DNA from: Hysterangium stoloniferum
Taxonomy: Eukaryota > Basidiomycota > Agaricomycetes > Hysterangiales > Hysterangiaceae
NCBI GenBank assembly: GCA_015178975.1
Contig: WHVD01000113.1
Location: forward strand, 186,001 to 250,000
Reading direction: 5' to 3'
Length of the DNA: 64,000 bases
A program made the translations under genes and the position numbers. Shown here in pieces: positions 45,359 to 57,231 of the stretch. Each line of letters begins with the position of its first letter. Position 1 is the first letter of the stretch. The notes below the pieces were generated by a model, which did not search any database, was not told where the DNA came from, and was given only the letters and a program-made list of their open reading frames with translations.

Positions 45359-48160
45359 TCAAGAATCGATTTCGATCTGGGAAACCTCTAAAGCATCCTG
45401 ACTAGGCCCTGATCCTGCCGCCATTAGCGAGTCAATCGACATGTTCCCCTGACGTTCAATCGAGTCACACAGAGGCTTCTTCTCCCCGCCATCCAATGTA
45501 ATAGCAGCCGATGCAGATCCACCTTTATCCTCCGAATCAACAACCATCCCTTCGTCCTTCTCTTTTTTCTCTCGCTCCTTCTCCTTCTCCCGCTCTTGGT
45601 CGATACTCTTCGCTAGAATATCAACATCCCCAACGCCAATCTTCCCGAATAGGTGAAGATGCTCGGCGCGCGCTCGGCGGATCGCGAGCCAAGATAGCCG
45701 GTCCCGTTGCTATATTGTCCGATATTTATCAAGGAAGAAGGTCAATGCATGTCAATGGCTTAATAAAATACGAGAAACGAACCAAATTGAAATTCATTAA
45801 TTGGGGATCTACTTTCAGTGGCGGAAGTGGCACAGCCTTTGCCACGGCAGGTTGTGAGCTTGGAAGAGGTTGTGTTGACGGCAACGAAGCAGTAGGCTGT
45901 GGCGAGGGTTGCGAAGAAGAAGGTGGCGGTCGTCCCTTCGGAGCAGGGCTCAAGACAGGTCGAGGAGGGAGTGAAGGGTGTAGAGAAGGCACTGACGGAA
46001 CTGGAGCAGCTAGAGTCGGTGCCGCTACTACTTCCACCGAAACCTGTGCTGGCGCTGCAGCGGCGGGCTCCTGTGATCCAGTAGGTGCTGCTTTGTCTTT
46101 TGCCGCTTCGGCCGTTGGTATAGGCGCAGGTGTAGCAACCAGGACGGGTACAGGTGGTTTCATCTTTTCTAGCTGTGCCTTACGCATATTAATACGCATT
46201 TCGACCTGTTTGATACGCTTTGCAAAGTCTTTCACTTCTTCGGGGCTGTTGTAGTGAAGTGCAAGCAAATAAATATTAGAGAAACACAACAGCGTGCAGA
46301 ACAAAACAGCTAACCTAGGCGGATCAGCACAATCCGAAAGTCCATGGAACCCAGTCTCCCAAAGCTCCGTCAGAGCCTCCGTGCCAAACCGATATCTCCA
46401 CGGTGGTGGTGGCTCCATCAACTTTTGCCTCTTCACTCGAGTCTGTTCTTCCAGCGATGGCTGAAGAGGTTCCTTGTCAAACGGCGGGCAAAGGTCGTTC
46501 TTCCATCGAATCTAAGAAACAACACAACCTTCAAATTCAGAAGGGCACATAAAATAAATAAATGTATAACAACTCACCCAGTTCCTCTCTCTTTCCAAGA
46601 CAGCACCCAGAGTCTCTCCGACCACTTTACCATTAGGAGAAGTGGGCCTCATTTCCTCAATTGCACGTATCCACGTTTCCTCAACCCACTTGGCATCGGC
46701 AGGAGTCAATGTGAAGTCCATATGTAAAGAACGATTCCGCGTTGTGGCCCATTTGACAACTTCTGTAGGCGTGAAGTACTGCAGATGCTGTAATAGAATG
46801 AGAAGTTGGAAGGGAAATTGTCGTCGGAAGAGTGTATCAGCAATCTGTTGAAGATGCCAAGATATCAGCATGATCGTTCTCGGTGCGCCTTTGTAATATA
46901 TCTGCGCTCACCTCCAAATCAAGTAACTCCGGCGAAGTCAAAAATTTCGCAAAAACGTAATCCCTCGATGATGCATCATCCCCAACTTCCATGTCGCGTT
47001 TCCGCTTCAGCGCTCCACTGACCGATTTACTCCCCATCATTGCGCGCTCCTTCTTGGTAGCTTCGGAAATGACGGGAAGGACTGTGTTCACGGCATCTTT
47101 GAACTCGTCCACGCTGATTGAGTGTGCAAAGAGGGGAGGCCGGGAGTATGGAAGCTGGAGCCACCAGAACGTTTGGTAGAATTCTGGGGGAGGAGAGGTT
47201 TGTGAGTGGAAAGGAAAAAAGATACCACGGCGCAAGGCACCTTCTTTCTTCGCTTCCTCAGATGCAGCCCTTTTGGCCTTCTGATCGTTTTATTGACCTT
47301 CCACAACAACGTCCTGGCTGCCTTCCTTTTCCTTTTCCTTTTCCTTCACATTCTCCTTCTGTTTCGCCTTCTTAGGTAATACGTCCCCCTCCCACTGCGG
47401 TCCGTAATCACCCCTCAAGTTCACGCCACTACGTTCGCCAAGGGAAAACACGCTGCTCAAGAAATTCAATATTCTCCCGCAGAACATAGTATTATTTCCT
47501 GTTTTTGAGAGACGGCGGAGGAGGTCGTTCAGTGTGCGGAGGAGGACTAGGGATTTGCCTTTGGCGGGTATCATGTTCTATTCTTGTATGTTTAGCAGGT
47601 GTCCTAGCTTTGATGTCTGGGTGCTCACAGTGGTTAATCGTTCCGTACGCTCCTCAATCCATAAAAATATATGCCAGCATGATTCAATTGTTTTCCCTTC
47701 CAGTAGATCCTCTAGAACACTAAACGGGAACGAGCTGTCGCACATATCTGAAAAAATATAAACGTAAGAATGGACAGATAATAGAAGCGAGAAAAATGAG
47801 CAACGTACCATGTTCCGTAAATGCAAGCACCAAATCCAACCTCGACTTCAATTCATCAAAATACCTAATCTCTGACTCTTTCAACGCCTCTCCCTCTGTC
47901 GCCTAATCCACCACCGCCACCACATCAATAAGTAAACAAAATGCTACAACAAAAACCAAGGCAAATCAACTCACAGCAAATTTAAACACCTCATTCTTCT
48001 ACAAATACTCCCACTGTGCACGGCGCGTATCCAGCGACCGATCATCCCGCGTTTCTTGTATTGCATACGCTACAAACGGATCTAGTTCCTGTTGAGATAC
48101 CGAGCGAGCCTCAAGGAGAGTCGAGAGGTGCGAACTGAGGATGTCGAGGTCCTTGCTCAT
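45359..48160 (-). CDS. THO complex subunit 1 (Hpr1/THOC1 family)
   Basis: THO couples transcription elongation with mRNA export in the nucleus. Exons by eye: 48160-47975, 47902-47809, 47747-47629 and from 47577 leftwards to about 46915, then about 46857-46577, 46508-46313 and others to the TGA at 45359-45361. Conserved segments are [94 protein letters not shown] and [14 protein letters not shown], ending in a Pro/Ala-rich and charged tail. The stop near 47578 is removed by a GTGAGC...AATAG intron. A TAG at 47999-48001 (codon 54) and a TAA at 47290-47292 are not obviously spliced out, though the second could lie in a 69-nt intron. Otherwise the protein is well conserved. Confidence 0.85.
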
Positions 48161-48524
48161 TGTGGTTGCAATTGACCACCTCGTGCTAGTGGAAGAGGAG
48201 AGGGATTTATGAGGATGTGACAGATGTGACAGCTCATCAGGTGGCGGACTTAAAGACCCTTTAATCTAAATCTTAAAAATTCCAAGGAGGACGCAGCGAT
48301 AGATTCGAAGAAGAATGTTCCCAGCATCCCGCGCATCGATGGTCACACCTACTTCTAGGGCCGGTGCAGTGGCCGAATGCATGGAATGGCTGTATATACG
48401 GCCCGAGATTCTAGGTTAATTGGTGGAAGAGACTTCCCGATCTACTACTATTTCTGGATGTACTGGATGTGGCTGACATTGTCGTGGCTGTTTTCTCTGA
48501 TGAGGAGCACGATGACTACTCAGG

Positions 48525-48558
48525 AGGGTTTAGGGTTTAGGGTTTAGGGTTTAGGGTT
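48525..48558. repeat. Interstitial telomere-like (AGGGTTT)5
   Basis: Nearly five perfect 7-bp units AGGGTTT stand alone in the ~630 bp between the divergent ends of THO1 (start codon 48160) and the mannitol-1-phosphate dehydrogenase (stop 48792). On the THO1 strand this is AAACCCT, about 365 bp upstream of the start codon. The unit is the plant-type 7-mer, not the usual fungal TTAGGG. Confidence 0.9.
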
Positions 48559-48791
48559 ACCTAAAAGTGTTACTATGATTCCCGTTCGTTCTTGTGCCTC
48601 CCCATCTCCCAGGATGACGGTGTAGGTTAAATCGCTTAAGGACTGCCCTCTAGCTGCCACTATCAGTATGACTCGGCGGAACAGTATATTGGATTGAATT
48701 ACAGACGTAGAGCAGCTACAAGTCTAGGGCCTCTGCTCGTACAAATCAGCGCTATGACATCAGAAGGCAAAGTAAACATGTTCGTGGTCAA

Positions 48792-50045
48792 TTAATTCCT
48801 TGCCTTCATTCTCATCACTACATCATACGACCCTTGAATTCTCTTGAACTCCTCGCTGTCCTCGTTAAATCCTGTCAGTTTCGTGATTACATTTCGAACA
48901 CCCTGCTGCTCAATCTCATTCTTCAGCTCTGCAGCCTGCTCGTCCTCGTCGTTCTCATATAACATCGCAGCGGCAATGCCGCGAGCAATATTATCAATAG
49001 GAAGGCGATATTCTCGGGCGGTATAGACGGGACCGAGCAAACGGTCGTTTTTCGCGAGCTTCCGTAGTGGCTGGCGCCCCACCCGCTTTACATTATCCAC
49101 GACATTCGGGTTGCGGAATCGATCGAGCGTCCTCTTGATATACTTTTGCTGCTCATCCAGTGTGCAAGTAGGGTGCTTCTTCACAAGGGCTGCGCCGCCC
49201 TCTTGCATGGCGCCTTCGACGATGCGGAGAATTTCCTCATCCTGGATGCTGTCGAATATGGTGGGGTAACCTTTTAGGAACCCGAGGTAGGCGGTTGTTG
49301 CGTGGCCGCAGTTGAAGGTGAAGAGCTTCCGTTCAACGTAGCCGGGAAGATCGTCCGTGAGTGCCATGCCCTTGATCCCGAGCGTCCCACTGTTGTCAAT
49401 ACCTGTAAGAGGCCCTCGTTCGACGATCCATTCTGATAAAAAATTAATAATACGCTTTTAGTGACCCGTTGACAGAACCGACCACAGAAATATTCCACCC
49501 CAACGTCCAGCGGTGAATCATTCTCGAATGGCGGCACGATGCGATCGACCGAGCAATCCGCAAAGCCAACGTGTTCCTTTGCATACTTCTTATCTTCCTC
49601 CGAAATATGCTCGAAAACCGCCTCCCGGAGCTTTTCCGTCGCACCGACTCCGTTCTCGCATGCAATCACGTTTAGAGGCCCACTTCCCGCCTTTCTGCGC
49701 TGCGAAATTCCCCTGGCTATCGGACCGGCAATTTTCGGGAGTACGGGGAGTCCGACAGATGTAGTGACTAGTTTGACGTCTGGTGCTGCTATTTCGTTTG
49801 GCAATTGATCACTTGTGGACACGATCCCTGAGATGTCGGTGACAGTCGTAGTGCCCCCGTTTCTTGGGCTCGAGGGTGTGTACAGCGTATTCTCTGTGTT
49901 CGTTTGCTTTGTTTATGACATCGGTGTCGATATCAAGGAATATGACATGGTAACCAAATTGTACGAGTAAAGGACCGATAAAGCCTCGTCCTATATTTCC
50001 AGCACCAAAGTGAATTGCACACAATTGTTTGTGATCGACAACCAT
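48792..50045 (-). CDS. mtlD: Mannitol-1-phosphate 5-dehydrogenase, one frameshift
   Basis: It interconverts fructose-6-phosphate and mannitol-1-phosphate with NAD(H), the fungal mannitol cycle enzyme in the cytosol. The ATG at 50043-50045 begins MVVDHKQLCAIHFGAGNIGRG, which holds the Rossmann dinucleotide motif GAGNIGRGF. Further motifs: TTTVTDISGIVSTSD, VIACENGVGATEKL, FADCSVDRIVPPFE, EWIVERGPLTG, PGYVERKLFTFNCGHA and RFRNPNVVDNVKRVGRQPL. One intron (49433-49482) has donor GTCGGT. The exons total 1204 nt, one more than 401 codons; the extra base is in a G-rich run at about 49851-49858, after LEPKKRG. Without it the protein is 400 aa, the usual family size. Real mutation or sequence error cannot be told apart here. 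Confidence 0.9.
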
Positions 50046-50481
50046 GGTTTGTATAAATGTGGGGATGGTGGGTACTTCCTCTTGCTTTATGTACTAAGCG
50101 CGAACTGACGTGTGTCCTTGCTAGTGCGGTAGTACGTACATATGATGTCACACTCTCCACTGGCAGCGGCCCATTTTAGACCAGGGTAATTACATGGTAC
50201 CGGAAATTTGAATTGGAAGGCTTCACAAGGTTCAGCCTGGTGAACAGAGTGGTTTGAATAAATATTAGGATGGTAGATGTCTATGGTAATGTCGTACGTT
50301 CACCTTGGAGCGGCCCATTTTAGAAATTTGAATAGAAAGGCTGTTACTGGGCTGCAGACTTTCCAGAAAGGAGAAGATTCCGATATGCATATGTGCATTC
50401 AGAAGCTCAGCTTAACAAATACAAAATATAAAAGAAGGTATAGAAACATAACTAAAGACATCGAATATTAGAAAATACTCC

Positions 50482-51903
50482 CTAGCCAGCCATCTCGTTA
50501 ACACATTCCCAACCACCTTTAAGTCTTTCTTTCCAGAGCGTCACCTTCCCATCTGCACAGCTGACAGCAAGGATATTCCCAGCTAGACTCCATGATACAC
50601 GCCAAACGACATCGGGGAATTTACCGCTGGAAGCGCCGGACATGGTGGACGGGTCTAGTGCGGTCTTAGTCCAAGGGGATGTCGGTGTGTCTTTCGTCCA
50701 AATAATCACAGTTTTATCCTAGATATTCCGTAACATATGAGGTCATGGCAGTGATATTAATCGATATCAACGAGACGACGCCGACCTGAGAAGCCGTAGC
50801 GATGTAGGAACGTGGGAGCCCGATATTGGGCGCCCAAGCAACGTCACGAACCCAATCGGCATGACCCTCGAGAACTTCTTCTTCCAGCCAGGCTTGTTGG
50901 TCTTCCCTGTGATATTGAATGATGTCAAAATCGACAAATGAGTTCTGAATGTGATGGCATGCCTGAATCCCCAGATTTTCACAAGGTTATCGCACCCGGC
51001 ACTCGCAAACCTCTTGACTGTAGCATAGGAGGGTTGGTCTGGGTTTGATCCCAGTGCAGAGGGCTGTTGTTGGGTGGGTGTGATAAGTGAGCCCGGAAGG
51101 GTAGCTGGAGCCCAAGATACAGCGTTACAGCCAATTCCGTGTCCGTTGAAAATATCGGCACCCCAGGTGCCATCATCTAGTCAAAGAGCAACACATTAGA
51201 ACATGCCAAAAAGACATGAGGCACGACACACTTTTGAAAGTAAGTACGGAAATTTTGCCATCGGAAGATGCACATGCAACAATCGCGCCGAGTTCATGGG
51301 GAGCCCAGCTCACCGAGTTGACTTTTCGCGAGGTGTCAGCCGCTACTTGCACTCGCGCACGGGGTGAAAAGCATACCTGACGCGCTGTGCAGACTGTGTT
51401 CCTTGATTTTGGTCCACGCACCAAATCCACCACCTTGTCCCTGTCCCTGCGGCTGCTCCTTCCAGATCAACACCTTCCCATCGTACGAACAAGATGCAAG
51501 AATGTGCCCATATTTCGGATGAGCCCATGCGACTTGCCATACAGGTCCGTTATGGCTGTTAGTTGCTACAAGTTACCCTACATGCGGCGACACGACACGA
51601 AACGACCAGACATACCCGTGGAGCACCTGTCCCTCTTTTCTCTGCATTTCGCCATTGATAACCTCGAAAACCCTCACGCTGCGATCCGAAGAGCATGTAG
51701 CCAACCTCTTCCCGTAGTAATCCAGTTGTGCATCATGCTATTCAAAAAGCAATGAGCACCAGAACCTGGCAAGATATATAACGAACGTACAATCATATCA
51801 TCGTGTGATGTCTCAACTGGGACTGCTTTTGTCGCTTTAGATGCAGCCTGGAGTGATTTCTTATATCGTTGACCATGTAGACATTGATACGGGAGCTTAC
51901 CAT
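50482..51903 (-). CDS. SEC13: Sec13, WD40 protein of COPII coat and nuclear pore
   Basis: Sec13 pairs with Sec31 in the COPII cage and with Nup84-complex proteins; it is a six-blade propeller. The ATG is 51901-51903 and intron 1 (51848-51900) begins directly after it. The protein then reads [155 protein letters not shown] and [19 protein letters not shown], ending at a TAG at 50482-50484. All exons join in phase. One intron (about 50910-50971) has a GC donor (GCATGC). Length is about 300 aa as in the family. Intact. Confidence 0.95.
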
Positions 51904-54573
51904 GTTGTACCACTCTAATCAATGTTTTGGAAGGACGTGGCTGAGCGTTAGAGAGTTATTTGGGCGCTAAGCACTGGGAATCTTTGAGTTGGATGATCTT
52001 TGGTGTCCTAAGTACTCCTTGTCAACCCTATAGTATGTTTTCTAGAGTGTAAATCAATTTCTTGTGGTGTCAAATTAAGAGGTCTTCGATTATGTCTTTA
52101 TCTATGTGTGTCTAATTAAGGATTCCGAGTCCTGTAATTTCGCAGGACTGAGATCTTCACACCCAATGAATGCAATTCCTGAACAGGACCTTAATCATAT
52201 CCAACATTAATCCTTAAAAGATCATTTCCAAGCCCGAAAATCTTTTTATTTACGCGGCTGGGAAATCCATATGGATGGCATTAAGCGCCTCCCCACTTTT
52301 ATTAACAACACCCCACGTCCCCAAACGTGAGGTTGCTTGAGCTACAGCTTTTTTTCATTCCCTCACGTAGATATCTTGATTATCAGGGTGATGTAGGTGC
52401 TCAAGTTGCCTTTTATACCAATAAGACTGATAGTAGCACCCAAAGATCTAGCGGTAACTTGTAACCCTTCCGAGTCGCCAACAAGGTTTAGGGGCCAACA
52501 TCCATTCCTAAATCCCACCATGCCTCCAAGACGGGAATCTAGTCCATTTATACCAAACGTTTTTTTTAGGAAGGAGAACATCAGTAAAGTGGTTTAGCCG
52601 CTGGAGCTGCCGGCCATGCTCCAGTTTGCTCCCGTCCCTTTTTGGCTGTAGAGGATAGGCGCTAGCTCCCAGAGGCTCTGAGAGAAGCGCATATACATTC
52701 AGAGGCTCTGAGAGAGTGTACATAAATTCAGAGGCTCTGAGAGAGCATACATACATTTGCATAGATTTAAATACTATGTATAACAAGAAATTGTATCTAC
52801 AAAGAATGGCAAGATTAATATAGTTGTAATAGTGAACAAATATATGGCCATGTACTGCAGTTGACATGAAGTAAGAATCAACTGAGGTACAGCTCTTCGG
52901 CTCTGGTTATACTTATACAAAAAATGCTAAGCTCTGATAGTGATCTGCCAGAAATTGAAACTCCGACAGTCTTACTGTATGAACCTAAATTTTTTTTCAT
53001 CGTTCCATGTCACATCCCTTTCATCATGGTCAAAGCCAAATGAACTATACCTAACTTTGCTCTATTAAACAAACTTCAAAATAACCAACAAGTATGTAAG
53101 TTGTACATTTGCTCTCTTTTTTACTTACTAACAAGATGTAATCAGATGTGTAAATTTCCTATTACAAGACCATCGCTATATCTATGGAAAACTTCAAATT
53201 GATGAAGACACAGGAGAGGTACGTCTTTATTCTTAGGTTTAAGACTAAGGGTATCGTCCAGACAATTGACATGCATCAGCATAGATGGGAACTGTACTTC
53301 ATCGGCTTGATCCACACTGTGATCACTGTAAATCACCTCAGATGCCACTGTGCATTTGGGGACCTCAAAGATAAGGGTGCTGTCGCAACTCAGTATCGAA
53401 CGAGGTAGGTGTTGCTGCAGGCACCACCGACGCCGCACGAGAAGAAACCTGGGACGACTGGCATCACACGAGGAGGCGACAGACCATACTCCACCAGTGG
53501 CAGGTGAGAGGTAGTACAACAGTACAGGGAGACTGCATTTATGAACCTACATCGATTTACCAGTCAGATGCCGCCAAAGTGAAATAGTAAAAGAAATAGA
53601 AAGGGAGACAGGACGCACTCCATTCGAGGCGGCACGTCCCATGAACGCAACAGCTACATATTCTTCCTTTTTCGGATGGATTCGCACTGGATCTTGAAAA
53701 CCATACCCTGAAACACCTTCATCACATGCACATAACACCACATGCGGGACCCTGCTCATAATCACTGCCTGGTCAACTACACCATTGTGAATACGCATCA
53801 AGCATACTCTTCATCGTTGCAACAGTGCGCACGAGATTGATGGACCTGCGGCTGCTGGATTCAGACAGCATGCAGAAGGCTGTTTAGAAGCTTGCACATG
53901 CAACGGTCACGATCGCGCTTAGCGGGTGTTCTTGATTTTGGTTCTGCAGGATAGTGACAATAACCTGTACAGAAAGGCTCAGACTAACTATCCCTTTTTA
54001 GTGAATTTGAGGGAGCGGCGGTGGGGGTAAAATTGGATGTAAGTAAATTGCCTATTTTCCATTTTTACCACTAATGTTTGGTGTTAGGGAAAAACTCACC
54101 GATGGAGGAGGGTCTGATACTGAAGATAATTTCATATCAGGGGAAATTGAGATGGATGCGGCTTCGGATTAGGGACTCGAATTTGAGGGAGCAGCGATGG
54201 GGGTGGAATTGAATGCAGTGACTCAATGGTTTTTGGTGATTGGCGAGCATAAAAATATTTCATATTGTAGCATTAGGTACACTACTAGTGGCACTAATGT
54301 GTAATAATATCAAATAAACATTTTTTGAATCACAATTGTATTTGAAAATTTCTAATTTATTTATCTAAATGAATATTTATTAAACATATTATAGACACGG
54401 CTAGAGCAACTAGAGTAGTGAGAGCAGTGAGAGCCAGTGAGAGAAAAGAGATGTTGTGAGCGTTTACCGTCTCTAAAGTGCTCTGAGAGCATTTGAAACC
54501 GGGCGATGTTCTCTGAATACTCCGATGCCGCTGGAGCCGCCCCGAGGCTCCAGAGCACATACTCATTTTACTG
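51904..54573. other. Gene-poor spacer with small repeats
   Basis: 52673-52760 has three ~36-bp copies of CAGAGGCTCTGAGAGA plus a spacer. 54000-54060 and 54175-54225 share GAATTTGAGGGAGC and TGGGGGT. Minus-strand frames at 53142-53519 (125 codons) and 53547-53801 (84 codons, with CDEGVSGYGFQDPVRIHP) look exon-like, with a GTCCTG donor-like site between, but match no family I know. A CTGGAGC..GCTCCAG palindromic phrase occurs near 52600 and 54530. Confidence 0.4.
53142..53801 (-). CDS. Unrecognised two-exon candidate gene
   Basis: Two open minus-strand stretches with balanced composition: 53801-53620 (ending FMGRAASNGV before a possible GT donor) and 53490-53142 (CDASRPRFLLVRRRW through YSDHSVDQADEVQFPS to a stop). 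No motif identifies it. CpGs are retained, unlike the TE regions. Start and splice sites are uncertain. Confidence 0.3.
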
Positions 54574-55814
54574 ATGAACGCATCGCGTCATGCTCCTGCT
54601 GGTGTTCCAACGCCTTTGAGAGGACGACCCGGCCACCAGCAAAAGCGCGAAGAAAATAATCCCGGGAGTAATAGGCAGCATTATGCCCAACCTCCAGACC
54701 CAGGATTTCCAGGCGCTTACAGCAATCAGTGGGGGTACGCCGTCCCTCCGAATCCATATCCCCCCCAGGCAGGTCATTACCCGCCACCTGGTCCTTATCC
54801 CCCTCATCCGGCTCACTTCGCTCCTCCTCCTGGTCCATATCCACCGCATGCCGCATATCCTCCGACCGGCGCATTTCCTCCTGCTCATGGTTATGGCGGC
54901 TTCCCGCCACCTGGTCCTTATCCCCCTTACGTCGCACCCGGTATTACACCCCATCAACGCGGCGGTCACCCTCCTCCTACCGCGCCATATCCACATATGC
55001 CAATGGGTCCACCACCTTTTGTATATCCATATACATATACAGGTCGTATGCCATTTGGTCCTTTACCATATGGGCAGCCAGAGCAACCCGTGCCCGTTGA
55101 ACGTCCCTTGGAAGCAGGTGATGTCCTAGTTGATAGATGGGCCGCGGGGCCTGATTGTGCGTGTTCCAATTCCTGCTTTTTTACCATTTCCCATCATATC
55201 CGGGGTCATCTATCGCATTCTTCGACAAAGGCGTGATGCTGACAAAACTGTACAGATGGTCCTGTATTGACGCCGCTCGAAATTAGCATCCTGGATGTCA
55301 AAGTACAGATTAACCCACTGCTCGCGCCATCAACCGACACAGCTGACCAGCCTTACTGGAGTATAACGTGTTGCTGCCCGTCCGCTCAGCCCACCGCTCC
55401 ACAGATCAAGCCGGGAGATCCTGGACACGCGGTCGTGCCGCGCCCGCTACGTTTCCACGCGTAACCGAACTCAACCTGATTTTGAAAAACTTCCGCTGGG
55501 TAATAACCATCAAGGCGGACAACCCGACCATTGGAGTCACATGTTCGGATGTCCTCCACGGCATTCACGAAGATATGCACCGTCTTGTACCGCGCTCCAC
55601 CATCGAGGAGCTTTCGCCCCGGGAGTATAATCTCCTCATCAAGTCGTACAGGGTCAACCGCAGCACGGCACGCCATGCGCCCGGCGGCGAGTTTGGGGCA
55701 CCCGTGAAGAGAGGTGACTTTTTGCACAAGTCTATAATGTTTGATGGTATTGTGGAAGATGAGGCATTCACGTTGCGGAAGCTCGTCGCGTCTGGCCCTG
55801 GGTGGAAGGGATAG
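54574..55814 (+). CDS. Pro/Tyr/Gly-rich protein with C-terminal DUF6699-like domain
   Basis: Function is unknown. The ATG is at 54574. Exons 54574-55156, 55256-55360 and 55405-55814 give 365 aa in phase (introns GTGCGT...TACAG, 99 nt, and GTATAA...CACAG, 44 nt). Residues 30-165 are low-complexity repeats of the type PPPGPYPPH, intrinsically disordered. Residues 200-365 form a globular domain: VLTPLEISILDVKVQINPLL, RPATFPRVTELNLIL-type text (here AAPATFPRV), NFRWVITIKA, IGVTCSDVLHGIHEDMHRLV and a polar tail. This pattern (NPLL, pATfP, W-I-I, GVTcxDVL) resembles the basidiomycete DUF6699 family from memory. The second intron is inferred to fix a frame change. Confidence 0.75.
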
Positions 55815-56283
55815 TAAACGGCGGGTACCCTGTCACTCTTGTCTTGAATCTGGGTCGTATTCACGGTCGTCCGGACCATGACGCCACCAGGACTGGAGAA
55901 AGTACAGTCACAGGTCCCCACAAGACTTGAGTCCGACGCCCTCGGTACCTTCATTTTCTAGACCCTCTCTCGTGCATTTTTTGTATCAAGTACCTTCAAT
56001 TTTTGGACCTCTCCCAAGCGTTTTCTTTTGTATCAAGGTATAGACGCGCTTATTTGTTGTCATTTGTCGGAGCTTTTTTCAACACTTCAAACTCCTTTGA
56101 CTGTGCATTGCTACACTGGTTTAGTAATATTTGGTCCCATTGTTGTCCACATCCCATTGTTCTCACCTCCCATTGTTCTTTATTATCTATGTAGATAAAG
56201 TAGTGGTTTGTTCTCCATCACTCATTCTAGTCTGTCTGCACCTGCAGCAGATACTAGTCTTATAATAGCATTGAAAATCATCA
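55815..56283. other. 3' flank, no gene
   Basis: Two copies of TTTTGTATCAAG (about 55977 and 56026) and C/T-rich text; no coding signal. Confidence 0.5.
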
Positions 56284-56740
56284 CTATAAATCAGCGATAA
56301 CAGCAATAAAAACTGATAAGAGAAACATAACCACCCAAAGTGATAAATGACTCTGCACATGCATAGGTCCTATATGAACAGCCTCTTTTAACGTGTTCTC
56401 CATACACTCTGCCATCTTATTAATACCAAAGACATCACTAGCACGCTGCATTGTGCGTTCACTCAGTTGACGTCGTTCTTCCTGCGATAAACTAATTTTC
56501 TCCATAATAGCCTCACTCCACGTTTCAGCATCTGGCACTCTAAGCCACCCTGTCCTCACGAAGGCAGGCTGACCAGACACATCTGGGTCCACAATGCTCT
56601 CCATCAGACCACTGCTGTTACACCCTAGGACTGGCAGACCAGAAATCATCCCCTCCACAGGGATAATCCCAAACTCGTTGGTTGGCATGTAAAGCAGTGT
56701 GAGTGTTTTGGGCAGTGTGAGTAGCCGGGATTACGTTGGG
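56284..56740 (-). pseudogene. ALG2 mannosyltransferase, C-terminal fragment
   Basis: ALG2 adds the second and third mannose in dolichol-linked oligosaccharide synthesis at the ER. The fragment reads LLYMPTNEFGIIPVEGMISG, LPVLGCNSSGLMESIVD, TGWLRVPDAETWSEAI, LSQEERRQLSERTMQRA, FGINKMAECMENTLKEA and a terminal hydrophobic anchor (WVVMFLLSVFIAVIADL). This is the last ~135 residues of a ~480-aa GT4 enzyme. Upstream homology stops near 56735 at a GT-rich junction. No stop or frameshift occurs within it, but it lacks the donor half and lies among CpG-poor repeats. Confidence 0.75.
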
Positions 56741-57231
56741 GTCGGGATTGGGGTTGAGCAGTTTTACAAAAGTAAGAAGTTACTATCGTAATTTTTGACT
56801 GATTGGAGTCATATGACTTTGGTTGAAATCAAAAAACCATTTTGCATTGAGTGATAAAATTCTTCAACATTAATGGCTCTTCTTCTGTAAACTCTTCTGG
56901 TTTATTAATCATAATCTCAGATTCTTTGAGGGAAGATAATCAATCTTTGAGAACCTTTCCAAGTACAGCTCCAAAATGCTGAAACATTGTTTCATCCTCA
57001 GAAGTAACAAGTTCTGGAGGTGGAGACTTGGGCAGAGATTCTTGTTCTTGAATTGGCAACATTGGAGATTTAATACACTCTTCTTGAACTTCTTCTGATT
57101 CCCAAATTGGTTATGTTACTTGTGGAGTTGTTGGCAACATAGCTTGTCATGTTTTGGTTAACAGTAATACTTGAATTCTTGAGGGTCAGATAGGTTTTGG
57201 CAAAGGAATGGAGGCCACAGATTGAAATGCC
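56741..57231. other. No gene; CpG-poor repeat
   Basis: A minus-strand Glu/Ser-rich frame with stops (about 56830-57110) is visible, perhaps an old retroelement leader or Gag. Nothing identifiable. Confidence 0.35.

Noticed and set aside
45511-46254. 247-codon plus-strand Gly/Ala-rich ORF
   Set aside because: Antisense shadow of the Pro/Ala-rich THO1 C-terminus.
47578-47580. In-frame TAG in THO1 as a lesion or recoded codon
   Set aside because: It ends a 51-nt intron with a GTGAGC donor that joins in phase 0.
54568-54996. Long minus-strand ORFs opposite the Pro-rich gene
   Set aside because: They are shadows of the repetitive CCN/TAY codons; the plus-strand frame splices into a conserved domain.
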